Shown piece by piece: positions 1-12,418 of a DNA stretch of 64,000 nucleotides (the stretch's first letter is position 1; each line of letters starts with the position of its first letter). Made by a program: the position numbers and the translations under genes. Source of the stretch: Carya illinoinensis (taxonomy: Eukaryota > Streptophyta > Magnoliopsida > Fagales > Juglandaceae); contig NC_056757.1 in the NCBI RefSeq assembly GCF_018687715.1, positions 30,795,501 through 30,859,500 of the forward strand. The letters run 5' to 3'. Under the pieces are notes generated by a model. That model was not told the origin of the DNA. It searched no databases and saw only the letters and a program-made list of their open reading frames with translations.

Positions 1-135
1 AATAATATTTTATACAGTCACAAAATATAAATATTTTTTAATTATTTTAAAAAAGAGTAAAATTTATTAATAAAAAATTAAATTTTTTATATAAATTTTA
101 TATTTATATTTATAAAATATAATTACACAATTCTT
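1..135. repeat. AT-rich MITE-like relic
   Basis: This AT-rich stretch starts with a tacagtcac-like terminus and carries a core of the type taaaatttat...tttatataaat. Similar cores recur near 19360-19530, 38815-38975 and 48220-48330, which suggests a dispersed miniature element. The left end is cut by the window, so no target duplication can be tested. An (AAAT)n tract follows at about 243-263. I see no gene before the RBOH terminal exon. Confidence 0.35.
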
Positions 136-520
136 TCGCATTCGAGATTATAACAAGCATTTATCTTATTTTATACCGTGAAAATATCTAGAAATAATAG
201 ACTCACACCCTAGAAGAGCAATGAAAGGTCTAGAATTTTACAAATAAATAAATAAATAAATAAAATCTCCACATGGAGTTAAGAGTTAAGTGCTGCTGGC
301 CCCCACCTCCCACCATGGACCAACGTTTTAATTGTCAAGACTCAAGTAGCATTACTACTTTACTAGCGTTGGTCCTGTATCTTATCCTCTCCCCTTGGGC
401 GGAGGAACCGATGCATATGGCCGTCTGGACTGGACCATATACACAACAACAATATGAAGGGTAACGTTCGCATGGTTCTTCCACCACCTTCTTTCTCTTC
501 TTTTACTTTACGATTCTTCT

Positions 521-3500
521 TTAAAAGTTCTCTTTATGGAATTCAAATTTGGTGGAGGTCCTGTGAGAGAAGTCCGAAGCAAGTTGCCCCAGTTCCTTGG
601 TTAGTGCCGGTGCCCCACAGTAGAAAACTCCTGCAGACATTTGGGACCCAAAAACACACAAGCATTAAGACAAAACTGTTGACATCACTTGATGATTATT
701 ATTGATGCCTTTCCACGCAAGTGGTTGGTGGCCAAGCAAAAGATGGCTTTCATAGGGGTTAGGGTGGTTAGTACTCACCAACTCGAGTGTCCGGGTGGTG
801 GAGAGCTATCTTCTTGTAGACTTGTCGCCAGTTGGGTTTGGCGAAGTGGGATTTGACTCTGGTCCCAGATACCACGTCCACACCATTCTTGGCGTGTTGG
901 AGAGACTGAAGCATGGTTATCAGTGCAGATCTAGCGTCCCCTTCTTCGTACACGCTGGTGCAGTAATTGTGCAATTCTATCATCCCCTTCTCGTCCAGCT
1001 CAGCCACTTCGTTCATTATCCCTTTGAACCAATCGAATGAACCCTGTTCTCTCGTCACCCAATAGTAGTAGGCTTTCCTCGTCTTGAATCCTGATTTATT
1101 GCTCTTGTTCTTACTGTTGTGCGATGGGGTATTGCCTTGCCCATTCTCCAAAGCTCCTTCCGATGAGTTCTCTTCATCTTCCTTCATCCTGATGTTGTGA
1201 ATGATGTCTTTGACAATGCTGACCATGGGCGTCGCCCCGATCCCAAGCCCCACCAGCAAAACCACATCGTACTCCTTGTAGTCTTGTGCTGGAGCTCCAT
1301 ATGGACCGTCTATCAATATCTTCGGAAAGCTTTTTGTTTCACCCCCCGAGACATAAGAAAAACCAATGATATTAGATCATCTATCTCAAGCACGATTGGC
1401 ATCACCAAGTATAGAATATAACATAGGTGGAGACTTTTCAGAAAGGATAAACAAACAGAGGAGATGAGCAATGGGCAGGCCGCAGGGGCTTAGCATCCTT
1501 TTCTTTACCTGGGGTTGTTGGGTCCTTGAATGAAATCAGCTCTTAGCAGGCCGCTCTTCTCAGCAGATGGAGGCTGACAGACCTAACCAATGCAAAGGGA
1601 CTTTCATATCTTAAAGCACAACTCAATAAGCCAATTTGGTTAGGAAGTAAGTTTCCATAAAGGAGAAAACTGTACCAACCTTCGAGAAAACAGTTTTGAG
1701 CTGTCGCGTCCAGTCACCCAGTGTTCTAATGTGGACACTTAGGTAATCGTCTGCCGGTGCTGAAGTTATGGAAAATGGGTGCCTGACAGAACCAACATTA
1801 ATTGGTAATTTGGTATCACATTAACACGGACTTTCAGCGATATAATTGTTAGGATTTGGGTCCAAGCCAACTGGGCATTAATAGCAACAATGTGCATCCA
1901 TCCACTTGTCAGGTAGCAATTGGGTTGTTATTAATCTACTACCCAAGTTTATTTTTAAATTTTTTAATTTTTTTAACCTCCTTAATCACTAAAAAAAATT
2001 AAAAAAAGATATAATTTTACTAATTCTAACTTTTTTAATCATTAAGTAAAATCAAATATTAAAAAAAATCAAATACAAAAAAATAATAGATAGATAATAG
2101 TTACCTAGTAACCCTATCATTATTCCTGTTATAATATACATACCATTCAAAGGGAGACACCGCAGCGCAGTTGACAAACATGTACTGTCCACTCTTGTAT
2201 TTAAAGCCCTGAGGCTTTGACATGTGCAATGCCAACACATTTCCCGGATAAACGGCAACCTTCAAAATTGACCCACCAAAAAAGATCAATCAGCGTGATG
2301 ACTCGATTATAGAAAGGATAATTGGGGGAACTTGAGCTAGCGAGAATTGTTTAGGGATATGAGATCAAAGGCTTGAATTCAATTACCTTTAGAATCTTAA
2401 CGGGCTTGATGCTGGATCTGAAAGCTCTAACCAATCTTTCACATGCATACAAAAATACAGGCACGGCCAAATACATCCATGTCTGCCAGCAAAAAATAGT
2501 AGTTTCAATGTGAAAACAGATAACGACAAAAGAGAAAAAATGGGGGGAGGTGGGAAAACAGGCCAGACAAATTTAAGGTCAGAAGAGAGATGCTAACCGT
2601 TTTCTGATACCATTTTTTGGAGAGGTAGAGGTAAATGCCATGGACAATGAGGAGAGTATAGACGATGACAAAAAGGTGGTGGGAATACCAGAAGGCATTG
2701 AAACCAGAAAAGTTCTTGAAGGGCTTGGGGAGGTTGACCCGATTTCGCCTAAACCAAGGGGTGGCTAGCGTGAATGCTATGGCCATCAAGACCACCATTA
2801 TTATCCCTGTCACCCCTTCCACCCCCTTCACAAACCACCAGTAGTTAGGAGGCTTTTCTTCTCCAAAGTAAGGTTTCATGGGCTCGTATTCCTCCTCCGT
2901 TGCGTGAAGAAGTCGTGGGAAATCACATGTTAAGTGAGAAACGGCGTGCAGTCCAACCCCGACGGCAATTCCGGCAGCAATCACCTGAATTTAAATTAGA
3001 AAAAAAAAAGTAAGCCATCTTTAGATTATGGGAAAAAAACTTCCAAAAATTTGAATAAAATCATGATTGTAAACATTCTGTAGATCACATCAACATACCT
3101 TATGGAAATTAAGGTTGTCATCAAACGGAACAATTTTCCCTAATTTGGTTTTGTTTCTGAGCCAAGTAATGGTGTTCCGGCATACTGGTAGTAATATCAG
3201 GGCCATGTTGAATTTGACCGTCTCTGCCCCACCTTTGGCAACGCAAACACAATACCCCATCACGTGGAACACGGCCTTGTTTCGATACTGCATGAACTTG
3301 TACGCAAACAGACCCAGAACAATTCCAAGCCATAGCAACATTACCCATACCCTTTGCCAGTTATCCATTAGGAAGTACTTACTCTTCTGGAACCATATTC
3401 TTAGTGGGTTGTCTTCCAGTGTAGGCTTCAGCTTCTGGCTTAACATTTGACTCAGAACTCGGCTATCAGTTATCCTGACAGATTGGTTCGGAGCTTGTAA

Positions 3501-4832
3501 TAGCAGTGTTTCGAGGTTGTATATCTATTTCCCATCAAGCAATAACAGTGACTCAGATTATATAAAATGGGAATCCATGTGATTCAAATGGAAGTACACG
3601 CCTCTTTTCATGTAAATACGTACCATGATGTATCCGGCATTTTCTGGATCTAACTCTTCCATAATCAAAGCTGCATATTCCTTTGCTTGTTTCTGAATAT
3701 TGGAGAGTTTGTTTGCAGAAGCGCTCAGGCTGATAATCTGGAACAAGATTTTTTATTTTTTTTTTAGATTTTCAATCTTCAACTTCTGTATATAATCAGT
3801 AGAATGTCTATGGCCAAATTATCTCGGGAGCATACCTCTTCGACTTCTTCTTCGCTGATTCTTCCATCAGCGTCTTTGTCTACCCTGAGTGATTAGAAAG
3901 AATAGATTAACACAAACTAACAAGTAAAGAGAATTATTACTTACAAAATGGATTTTATATTTACATGTCAAAGAAAATCTGGAGCCTGGAGTCGAAGCTT
4001 TCGTCTGAGATTTTCTGCCAGAAGTCTTTAAGCTGCTGAATGTTGATTAAATCACCACTTATGTGATGCCTCCGAGCAAGTGCTCGGAAAAGCTCACCCG
4101 CGAACTCCTTCGACTCCTTGTTCATACCTATAAAGAATATAACCGGTGATACGAATATTAACACCGAGGCTTCTGAAGTCAGATTGTTTGGATTTAGGAT
4201 TTCAGTTCCCTACCTATGCATTCCCCGAACAATGATGCGTCAAGAAGTCCGTTGGTAGAAGCCGTCAGCTCGTCGAATCGTTTCTCGATGGCTGGCCATC
4301 CGGCGGCGCCGCTCGTCTTGGCAGCGATAAACTTGAGGCCCTTCAAGGCATGGACAGCAGCCGACTTGTTCCGGTCGAAACGCCCAGCAGCAGACGACCT
4401 TTTGGACAGGGAAGTAAAACGTTTGAGCTCCTGTGAGACCTGCCGGATTTTGGCCGAAGCGCTCCGCAGCACGGACGAACCCAAGGACGAAGAAGACTTC
4501 TTCCCGAGCGTCCTCTTGGCCATCAAAGCCAGCTCCGGATCATCTGTCTCCGTCTGAAGGCTGTGAACCGCCACGGAATCATCATGGATATCCAGAGTGA
4601 TCTCCACGTAGTCATCAGCCACATCGCCAGTGCTGTTACTGTTCCTACTTAGGCTGTGCCCAGAAGGCAAATTGAACCTGGCACTCTTTCTACTCCTGTT
4701 TCTGCTAAATTGTTGAGACGGAGCTGCTCCTGCCAGCGGACCGCTAAATGCTTTTCTCCTGTCGTTCCCGACGATCTCTACGTCGTCGGAGTTCGTCTGC
4801 AGGTGAGCTCCTCTTCCGTCTCCGCTTCTCAT
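521..4832 (-). CDS. RBOHD: Respiratory burst oxidase homologue, RBOHD-like NADPH oxidase
   Basis: Plasma-membrane NADPH oxidase that moves electrons from cytosolic NADPH through FAD and two haems to apoplastic O2, making superoxide for defence and stress signalling. Twelve exons join in frame: 4214-4832, 3965-4127, 3836-3884, 3624-3737, 3099-3524, 2598-2984, 2387-2482, 2144-2259, 1680-1782, 1509-1582, 779-1329 and 521-630, giving about 935 residues, close to the family norm. The N-terminus has the [13 protein letters not shown] RBOH signature and an [15 protein letters not shown] block. EF-hand loop [12 protein letters not shown] lies near residue 263, with a degenerate second hand after it. 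The ferric-reductase membrane region carries paired histidines ([26 protein letters not shown]). The FAD motif HPFSITSAP, the NADPH motifs [10 protein letters not shown] and [10 protein letters not shown], and the terminal YCGAP...FHKENF follow. All introns are GT-AG. The N-terminus resembles RBOHD more than RBOHF. Confidence 0.95.
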
Positions 4833-5080
4833 TTTCCCCCCTTATTCCAGCACGTTTAAGCAATGTTTTATCATCCGAACGCAAAGAAAACTTACGTATA
4901 TATATATATATATATATAAGAACTTGGCTGGATTCGCAGAAAAGTCAGAGAATTGAGATTTGAATGACGGAGATCGGAAAAGTAGAAGAAGATGCAATAG
5001 ATGTTTTCAACCGAAGCTTAACAGGCCATGATCTTACAAGATAACTCTCGATGATATCTTTCCAGAAAGAGAGGCCTCAG

Positions 5081-5090
5081 CTTTATATAA
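5081..5090 (-). promoter_or_regulatory. Probable TATA box of the RBOHD-like gene
   Basis: On the minus strand this reads TTATATAAAG, a good plant TATA box, about 250 nt upstream of the start codon at 4832. A (TA)n run at about 4897-4918 is closer to the ATG but would sit in the leader. The assignment rests on position and consensus only. Confidence 0.45.
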
Positions 5091-7966
5091 TTTACACAGG
5101 TGTCGACTGTTTCCACTGATCACGTGAACAAGTAGTTCAGACTCTAGACCCCACCAGAAGAAAATGTTAACACAGTTGTCGGTCAATCGGTCTGTCCAAA
5201 CGATCTATTTGGGCGGCGATCAGAAAAAATCTTTAGAACAATATTGCTTTTTTCTCTAGAATTATTATAATAATTATTTTCCTACTATGTATTGTTTTAT
5301 AAAATTAAAATTTACTTTTATTAAGACACAAGATTTATAGCTGAAATTTATGTTTACAGATAAGGGAACATGGTAGCTGAAAACTTATGCATGGTTTAGA
5401 TGAGTTGACTTCACATGAGTTGTTGAGATTATTAATAAATAATAGTGAAATATTTAAATTGAATTGAAATAAAATAAGTTAGAAATAGTTTTAGTTAACC
5501 TGTCTTATTAGCTTTTGATAATTGTGATAAAAACAAAAATTTTGAATAAAAAATTTTAAAAATTAAAATATCGTTAGAATATAAATTTTAATAATATTTT
5601 TGTTAAAAGTTTGATAAAGTAGATTTTTTATTTATTTTATGTTTTATTAAAAAATTTGAAAAAATTGTAATAATTAGTTAATTATTAGAATAAAAAGATA
5701 AAAATTAAAAATTAAAAAATATTTATATTTATAATATTTAAATATTAAGATGAGATTAAAACATCTCTTTATACAAACAAAGCCTAATCAATTACAGTCT
5801 CATAATACATATGATAAGTTTTTCATCTCTTTCTTAACTTCCTAAATATATGATTGCATTTTTTTTAGATTCATCCTCACAGACAACACATCATAATTTT
5901 TTATTTTTTATAAACTTTTTTAAAATTTTTTTAGGATTATTCTTCTTAAATTAATTGAATTCTTTTACTTATTATCTATATTCTAAATATTTGGTAAAAG
6001 AAAAAAATATATAATATATGGTATATGAACTTATGTTTAGTTATTTTTCTTATTTTATAAGAACTTGGTTTGAAACTCTCTTTCTATCCATATAATCTCC
6101 GAGTTTCCTCTCTCTACATGTATAAGATATTCTTATGAGAGTAATTAATAAAATTATAGAAGGGATGAGGTTGTAAAATAATTATAAAAGAATAGTAAAT
6201 ATATTAATATATAAAGGATGAGTTGAAAATTAGTGCATGGGACATGTGTGGCCTATAAGTGTATGACACTAAGTTATTATATAGTCACAATAAAGTGGAT
6301 TGTTGACGATGTGAATCATGTGATTTTAACTTATATTATATAAGAGTAAAACCTCGTGCTTTAAAGTCATATAATATATGTAGATATTGGGGTGATTGAA
6401 AGAATATCCGGTGGTTATAACTATAGTGGACCCACAATGGAAACTTATTTGATTTCATCTTACTTTCTTGAGTTTGTCAACTATATTACATCTTTTATTT
6501 TTTTATTTTTTTAAGATTGATGATAATATATTAAATAAGATAAACGATATTTACAATTATAAAGTACGTAAATATTGCATATTAATTTTAAAGAAAAGTA
6601 AATAAATATGTTTTCGTATAAAAAATTAATCTTTCAAAAATAAATTTCATTATTTTTTAGAATGTATATCTTCATTTATACCATCCATGATTATATTTAA
6701 CATTAGTTATTGAAATGAATAATTAAGTGAATTTGGGTAATTTGCATGTGGGAATAATTTCCACCCCTTGTATTTTGTTTTAATTATTAATGTAAATTAG
6801 CATATTCTAGAAGACAAGCAAAAAAAAAAAAAAAAAACATATAGATCATCAGAAATCCTGCTCGCTGCATCGGATCAAAGGCTTCTCGCTTTGTTCAATT
6901 TACTTCTAATTTATTTGTTGGTCGTCAAAGGAAGCTGATGTGATCTTCGGACCTCTTTAACACATCGACCAAGCAATAAAATCAGATTCAATTAATAAGA
7001 ACTAAAAGCGACCAATTCCTCATTAAAGAGGTTCGTTGAGACCAGAATCATGTCTGACTTTTGGATTAGGAAAAATCTTCGTACTTCGACTGGTCAACCA
7101 TTTCAAAAATTTAGTGGGCATCCACGGTTGAAGTAGAGTTTTCCGATCGTTAATTCATCAGTTATCATCGGTGCATGTATGCATATATATGTAAAGCGAC
7201 AGAATGCCATGATCTTCAAAAGATTTCTTACCTTGAGGTGTAAGTTGTAAGATATTTCCGTCCAACCCCACGTTCCAATGTTGATAAGTTGAGATAAATT
7301 AAATTAAGTTATAAATAATAATATTTTATATATTTTATTAAGATGAATTTAATTTTCTTAAATTGAAACGCGTTAAATTTTTTTAAATTAAAGATGAAGG
7401 ACTGAGGCATGGATAAGTGATGAGTAGAGCCGGGCGGATTGACTGAATGCGTTGGAAGCGCGGATGCATTCATGGAATCTTTCACCGGATGATCCGGTCA
7501 AATGGGCTTTAAATACAAAGTTGAACCAATACGGATGATACAGCTGGTACTTTACTTTGACCAAACGTGTTCCGGAGTCTTTCGACGCCAACGATATTTG
7601 ACACTTGAGGAGAATCTAAGATCCGTAATTCGAAGAGCCCGTCTACGCTACTCTACTTCGGTAAATGGCGCGTTTTTCTCGGCTGTATTCGGAAGAGGCT
7701 GGTCTTTGTCATAACTTTCGTTTTTTTTCATTGTCATTTGGAGATATCCTTTTAAACAAATTAAACAAGAGACAGGAATATCATATGTAGTGAAGCATTT
7801 AGGATTTGGCTTATTTTGTCACTTATCGTAATTTTGTCCAAACATGTTGTATATCTAATAAATTTTTAATCGAAAGTAAGCCAAACTCAAATATATTAAT
7901 TTTTTTTTGTTTATTTCAAATTCATGAACAATATTAAATGCTTTAAAAATAATTGCACGATCGATA

Positions 7967-8104
7967 TATATATCTACTTGCTTATATATTTATGTATTTT
8001 AATTTCAACTTGAAAGAGAACTTAAGCTCCTTAGCTATATATCTACTTGCTTATATATTTATGTATTTTAATTTCAACTTGAAAGAGAACTTAAGCTCCT
8101 TAGC
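7967..8104. repeat. Perfect 69-bp tandem duplication (two copies)
   Basis: Positions 7967-8035 and 8036-8104 are identical, each running from tatatatctacttg to ctccttagc. No divergence is visible, so the duplication is either recent or an assembly duplication. It contains no gene. Confidence 0.9.
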
Positions 8105-10697
8105 AATTCCAGCACGTTGATATCATGTCCAGGAATGAACATTCGTGGAGATGAGGATATGTGGGAAGGAATAGCTTTTTGGAGGATTCAAACCATAACA
8201 AAAAGTGCACAAACCTATGATAGGTGGAAGAGTTTTATTATGTTGGAGTCTTGTAATTTTTAGTGCGTTAATATCTATCATAATAGTTCGTGATGGTCTA
8301 GATGATTTTCTTAAAATAAACTCACGAATTAATATAACTTGATGTGATACGTCAGATTATAAAATTATTTTTATTATAAAATAACTCTAATGGATTTTAT
8401 AAAATTATATTAGTATATGGATTTACTTTGTGTAATCTTTTCATGTCTGCAGTAATTCTCTTTTTTAAATATGTGTATGGTCGATATTTCCTACAATATT
8501 CTTATTTGACACGTGTTTCATTATTCAGAGAAAGACATCGTATATAGACTCCATTGTATTAAATATTGCCCATGAACAATGTAAATTTTAATATTTAATG
8601 CAATGGAATCTACATTATTGTATTTAACTCTCTCTAAATTATAGAATATATTTAAATAAATAAAAATTGTCAATTTTCTACGAGAAAGGAAGAGACGACG
8701 AAGGGGCCATCATAGAAGCCCAAAAGGAAAACAAAAGATCTAACATTAATATAGAGCCCAAATGGCCAATTGGGTATCATCTTTATGAAAAAAAAAGTTC
8801 CAATAAACCACATGCACATGGCTCTTTTGGGTTGGTGTTAGGTTCCCATTTGAATATAACTTTGACCTGTGAGCCTCGGCGTCCTAGAATTCTAGCCCAC
8901 ACAGCGTTCCTCCTTGAAATAGATTCAATAAAATAAAGAATAATATCATCCAACGCACCATATAATATATTTATTTTATAATAAATATATGGTATATAAA
9001 TAATAAATATAATAATTTAATTAGTTTAATAAAAATAAAATAAAATAAATAATATTAAAATAAATAAAATATATGATGTGAAAATGATGAGCAGCTTGTC
9101 TAAAATAAAATATTTACCATTAAACGAATAGAAAAATAGAGTGCGTGCTTAAAGTCGCAAATCACAATGATGCCCAGAAAAGCCTTATCAGTACTGCCAC
9201 TGAACAGTAGTCACGTGGAAACTGGAATGGAATCCATTAACCTCGTTTACTCCACTTTTAAAGGCACCGAGTCCGATCCGACAGTTTGTGGTGAGAAAGT
9301 ATATGAAAGGAGATTTTTTTTTTTTTTTTTCCCTTTTTTAACATTTGTGTACCGTTCACGCTAAATGTAGCAGGCTGCTAATAAAAATAGATTTAAAAAT
9401 AAATGGTCTGTTAGAGGCAATTTTGAACTATTTTTCTACAAATTTTACATAAAAATGAGTTTTACCCAGAGTGCTATTTGCTCTAGTATAGGACCCCGAT
9501 GAAATTGTCTAGGTTGGTGAGCTTGGCAGTTCCGTTTTGAGAAATTCGCTTTTAATATTCCTTTTTTTAATCAAAAGAAAAACATTTTGAAGTATATTTA
9601 CTATGTTGTTTTCCAGATATCGCCTAGGTTGAAACGCTAGAAATAGATAAACAGCACATCCAAATACAGCATTCATGTACTACTGCTTGGTGATTGCATA
9701 TGGAATCATATGATAAAGGGCCAGTTCGCTGAAAAAACCAAACATGTGCGTGTTTAGACTTTATTGGGAGGAATGCCCAAAACCAAAGGAGACGCTCGAT
9801 CGTTGATTGATTTGTAGTAGTGGTCAGTTAAATAGAGCTGTTGGGAAAGAAACGTGTCTGCGTAATGCGTGGCTGCTTTACTTCCTTTGATCTCTTCAAC
9901 GGCTTGCATTTATCAGAGCGCGTTCTTGGCCGCATGCAATGGATGATTAATTGGAGTCTGAGAAATTGAGAACGAACCCCGCACCGCGGCTGCCTGCCAT
10001 CAAGTGGCCGCAACGCGTTATCTAATCGCATGCATGACGGGCGCAGGCCAACCCCAATCCAAAGTCTCGCACACAATTTTTTCAAATATCTCGCGTTAAT
10101 GATGGTAGAAAAGAGTTAGTTAAGAGGAATTTGTTGTGCCATTAAACTTGCCTTTATTAGTCCTTGTATGCTCAGTGGTCGATCGTGTAGATTGATCATT
10201 GAAGAATTACAGATGTAGCAACTCGAATTTAATGTTTACGTTTAGGTCGAATGGCATCATCCTTGATTTATATAAACGATATATGGGGTTCATGATTAGG
10301 AGCTCAAATTCAATTCCTTTCATTACGAGGACAATCATTTCTTAAACAATTATCTAGAAAAAATAAAAACCCGAATTAAATACATAGATAATGAATTGGA
10401 CGTTAGGTTGATTGAGAGTAAGATATTTTTTTAAGGGAAAAAGAGGAGAGAGAAGAAAAATTATTGGGTGGTGAGACCGGTGACCAATTAGAATCTGCCG
10501 AAAATGTGGAGTGGATGAGGAGAGGAAGCAGCTTGAATGGAGCTGGAAGCCTGGAACACAGTTGCACAGCACACGAGGCCAGTTCAGTAGCAGTTAGCAA
10601 AACTCTAATTCCGGAATCCTTTATAATTCCCCGATTGGCATAATGCCATCTCTCTGTCTCTCTCTGCTCTATTATCAGATACGAATAACAGCTTATT

Positions 10698-10732
<35 letters not shown>
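10698..10732. repeat. (ATT)n microsatellite
   Basis: About eleven uninterrupted ATT units inside AT-rich intergenic DNA. It produces poly-Ile, poly-Tyr and poly-Asn open frames that are artefacts. Confidence 0.9.
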
Positions 10733-10734
<2 letters not shown>

Positions 10735-11319
10735 GAGGGTTTTCAATGGCAGAGGCTTGAAGGGCCATGTGCACAGGTTGACAGTCTTCTGTTGGCGTGC
10801 AGTCGGCAGACCAGCCACATGTTTTCAAGTCCTCTGGACCCCACTTCCTCCCAGCCGTATTCCTTTATCATCATCCTTCGTAAACAGCAACCCTCTGGCT
10901 CTTCCTTCAAATAATACTACTACCCACGCTTCATTTCTCTCGCTTTTCAGTCTCCACAAAATCAAACTCGCACATGCATGCATGCATCCAAATAAATAGA
11001 CATATATATATATATATATAAATAAAAGTACTAATTCTCAAATAAGTTTAGAATTAATTAATCTTGATCTTACAAACTTTAGCCAAACCATCGTATTATA
11101 ATGATCATAATCTGTTTGTATGCATATTTGGATGACAAAAATAATGCCCGTTTCTTGAATCTTATCTGGCCATAATCATTAAGCTGTGCCGAAAGAAGTA
11201 AAACTTAGACGCAAACACCTGTACAGAAGACAAAAGTATCGAGGAACCAGTTGGAACCAACTAGTAAACACAGGGCCCCAAGTTCTTTGCTTTAAAGCAG
11301 ATTTGGAATAGAGGTAAAA

Positions 11320-11460
11320 GAAATTTGAGTTTGAAATAAAAGTTAAAAATATTATTTTTTAATATTATTATTGTTTTAAAATTTAAAAATATTAAATTAT
11401 TTATTATATTTTATATAAAAATTTAAAAATAAGAGTTTTAAATTTGAGATAGAATTCTCT
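11320..11460. repeat. AT-rich MITE-like copy (family also near 39.6, 53.9 and 55.4 kb)
   Basis: Carries the recurrent order gagttTgaaataaaagtt...ttatatttTatataaaaattt...tttgagata, matching in either orientation copies at about 39540-39700, 53805-53955 and 55370-55540. Terminal repeats are weak and I could not fix a target duplication. Confidence 0.4.
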
Positions 11461-11477
11461 TTTATCAAACTTAGAGA

Positions 11478-11560
11478 TTGGGGTGTCCGAGTGATCGAAG
11501 GGCATTTCCTCGAAATGCCACAAAACCTAAGTGTTTAAAATCCATTGAATTGGAACACAC
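11478..11560 (+). pseudogene. tRNA-Ser-like relic
   Basis: It begins with a tgtccgagtgatcgaagg block that looks like the D-arm/A-box of a serine tRNA, followed by a strong GGCATTT...AAATGCC stem with CGA in its loop. The T-arm is poor (no GGTTCGAATCC) and no acceptor stem pairs, so it is not a functional tRNA. It may be a SINE head or a decayed tRNA. Confidence 0.25.
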
Positions 11561-12418
11561 TCTCTCTTTGATTTTAAAGAGCTAAATACTCCCATTAAAT
11601 ACGTGCCTAAAGGCTGCAGAATCGAGTAACAACTAGAAAACTTTCGCACAAAAAAAGGAGAATTATTAAAAATAAAATGAAAATATTTTAATGAAAGGAT
11701 TATATACTAATAAAATTTTTTTTATTATAAAACAGATATAATAAATTTTATGAAAATAAATTAATTTATTTTTATAATCATTTTATATCTATAACAATTC
11801 TCAAAATAAAATTAACTAGAAAGAAAAGCCTCCACCAGTCACGACCGACATTGATATAGCTGTATCCTCCTTGCTATTATTAAAGTTGCGAGTCATTACC
11901 TTGTCCATGTGTTACTTAGTAAATTTAATGTTGCACCAGATGACCCATTAATCGTATTTTACGTGCATGTAGATAAAATCAGGGATCATGCTAGAGGGAC
12001 CAATTCCCTGTCGATTCCTTTATTTTAGATTTTTATTTATTTATTTTTTTAACACTTTTAAATATATATATATTTTTTATAAAAAATATATAAATTTAAT
12101 AATATTCACTTATTTAACCACTAAAAACTTAAAAAAATAAAAAATAAAAAATAAAATTCGGTATGCCATCGGTTGAAACTTGATACAGCATTTTCCTAAA
12201 ATCAGACCCCTACAAAAGGGCTTCCCCCCAGCTCCACTTTTCCTCGTCACATCCTCACTACTCTCTGTCTCTCTGTGGCCAGGTAATGCTCTGGAAGACT
12301 ACACAGTTTCGTTGCCTACTTTCCTCTGTCGTTAGAGTACTCCTGAGTCTGTTTTTCCCTCCGCTACATTGAAAGCTTTGTCTTTTTTTTTTTTTTCCTT
12401 TTTTGTCTATGCAGAAAA

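Larger units (their letters stand above)
5100..12240. other. AT-rich intergenic DNA without a recognisable gene
   Basis: Seven kilobases with low GC, many short A/T runs and stop codons in all frames. The open frames present (for example near 7500, 8700, 9200, 9900 and 10400-10990) show no family motif, no splice structure and no homology that I recognise. What is visible: copies of an AT-rich MITE-like family (about 5410-5770 and 11320-11460), a perfect 69-bp tandem duplication, an (ATT)n microsatellite and a tRNA-Ser-like relic. Confidence 0.6.

Noticed and set aside
10403..10999. Frames near the (ATT)n tract on both strands
   Set aside because: They contain poly-Asn/Ile/Tyr from the microsatellite and show no other coding signal.
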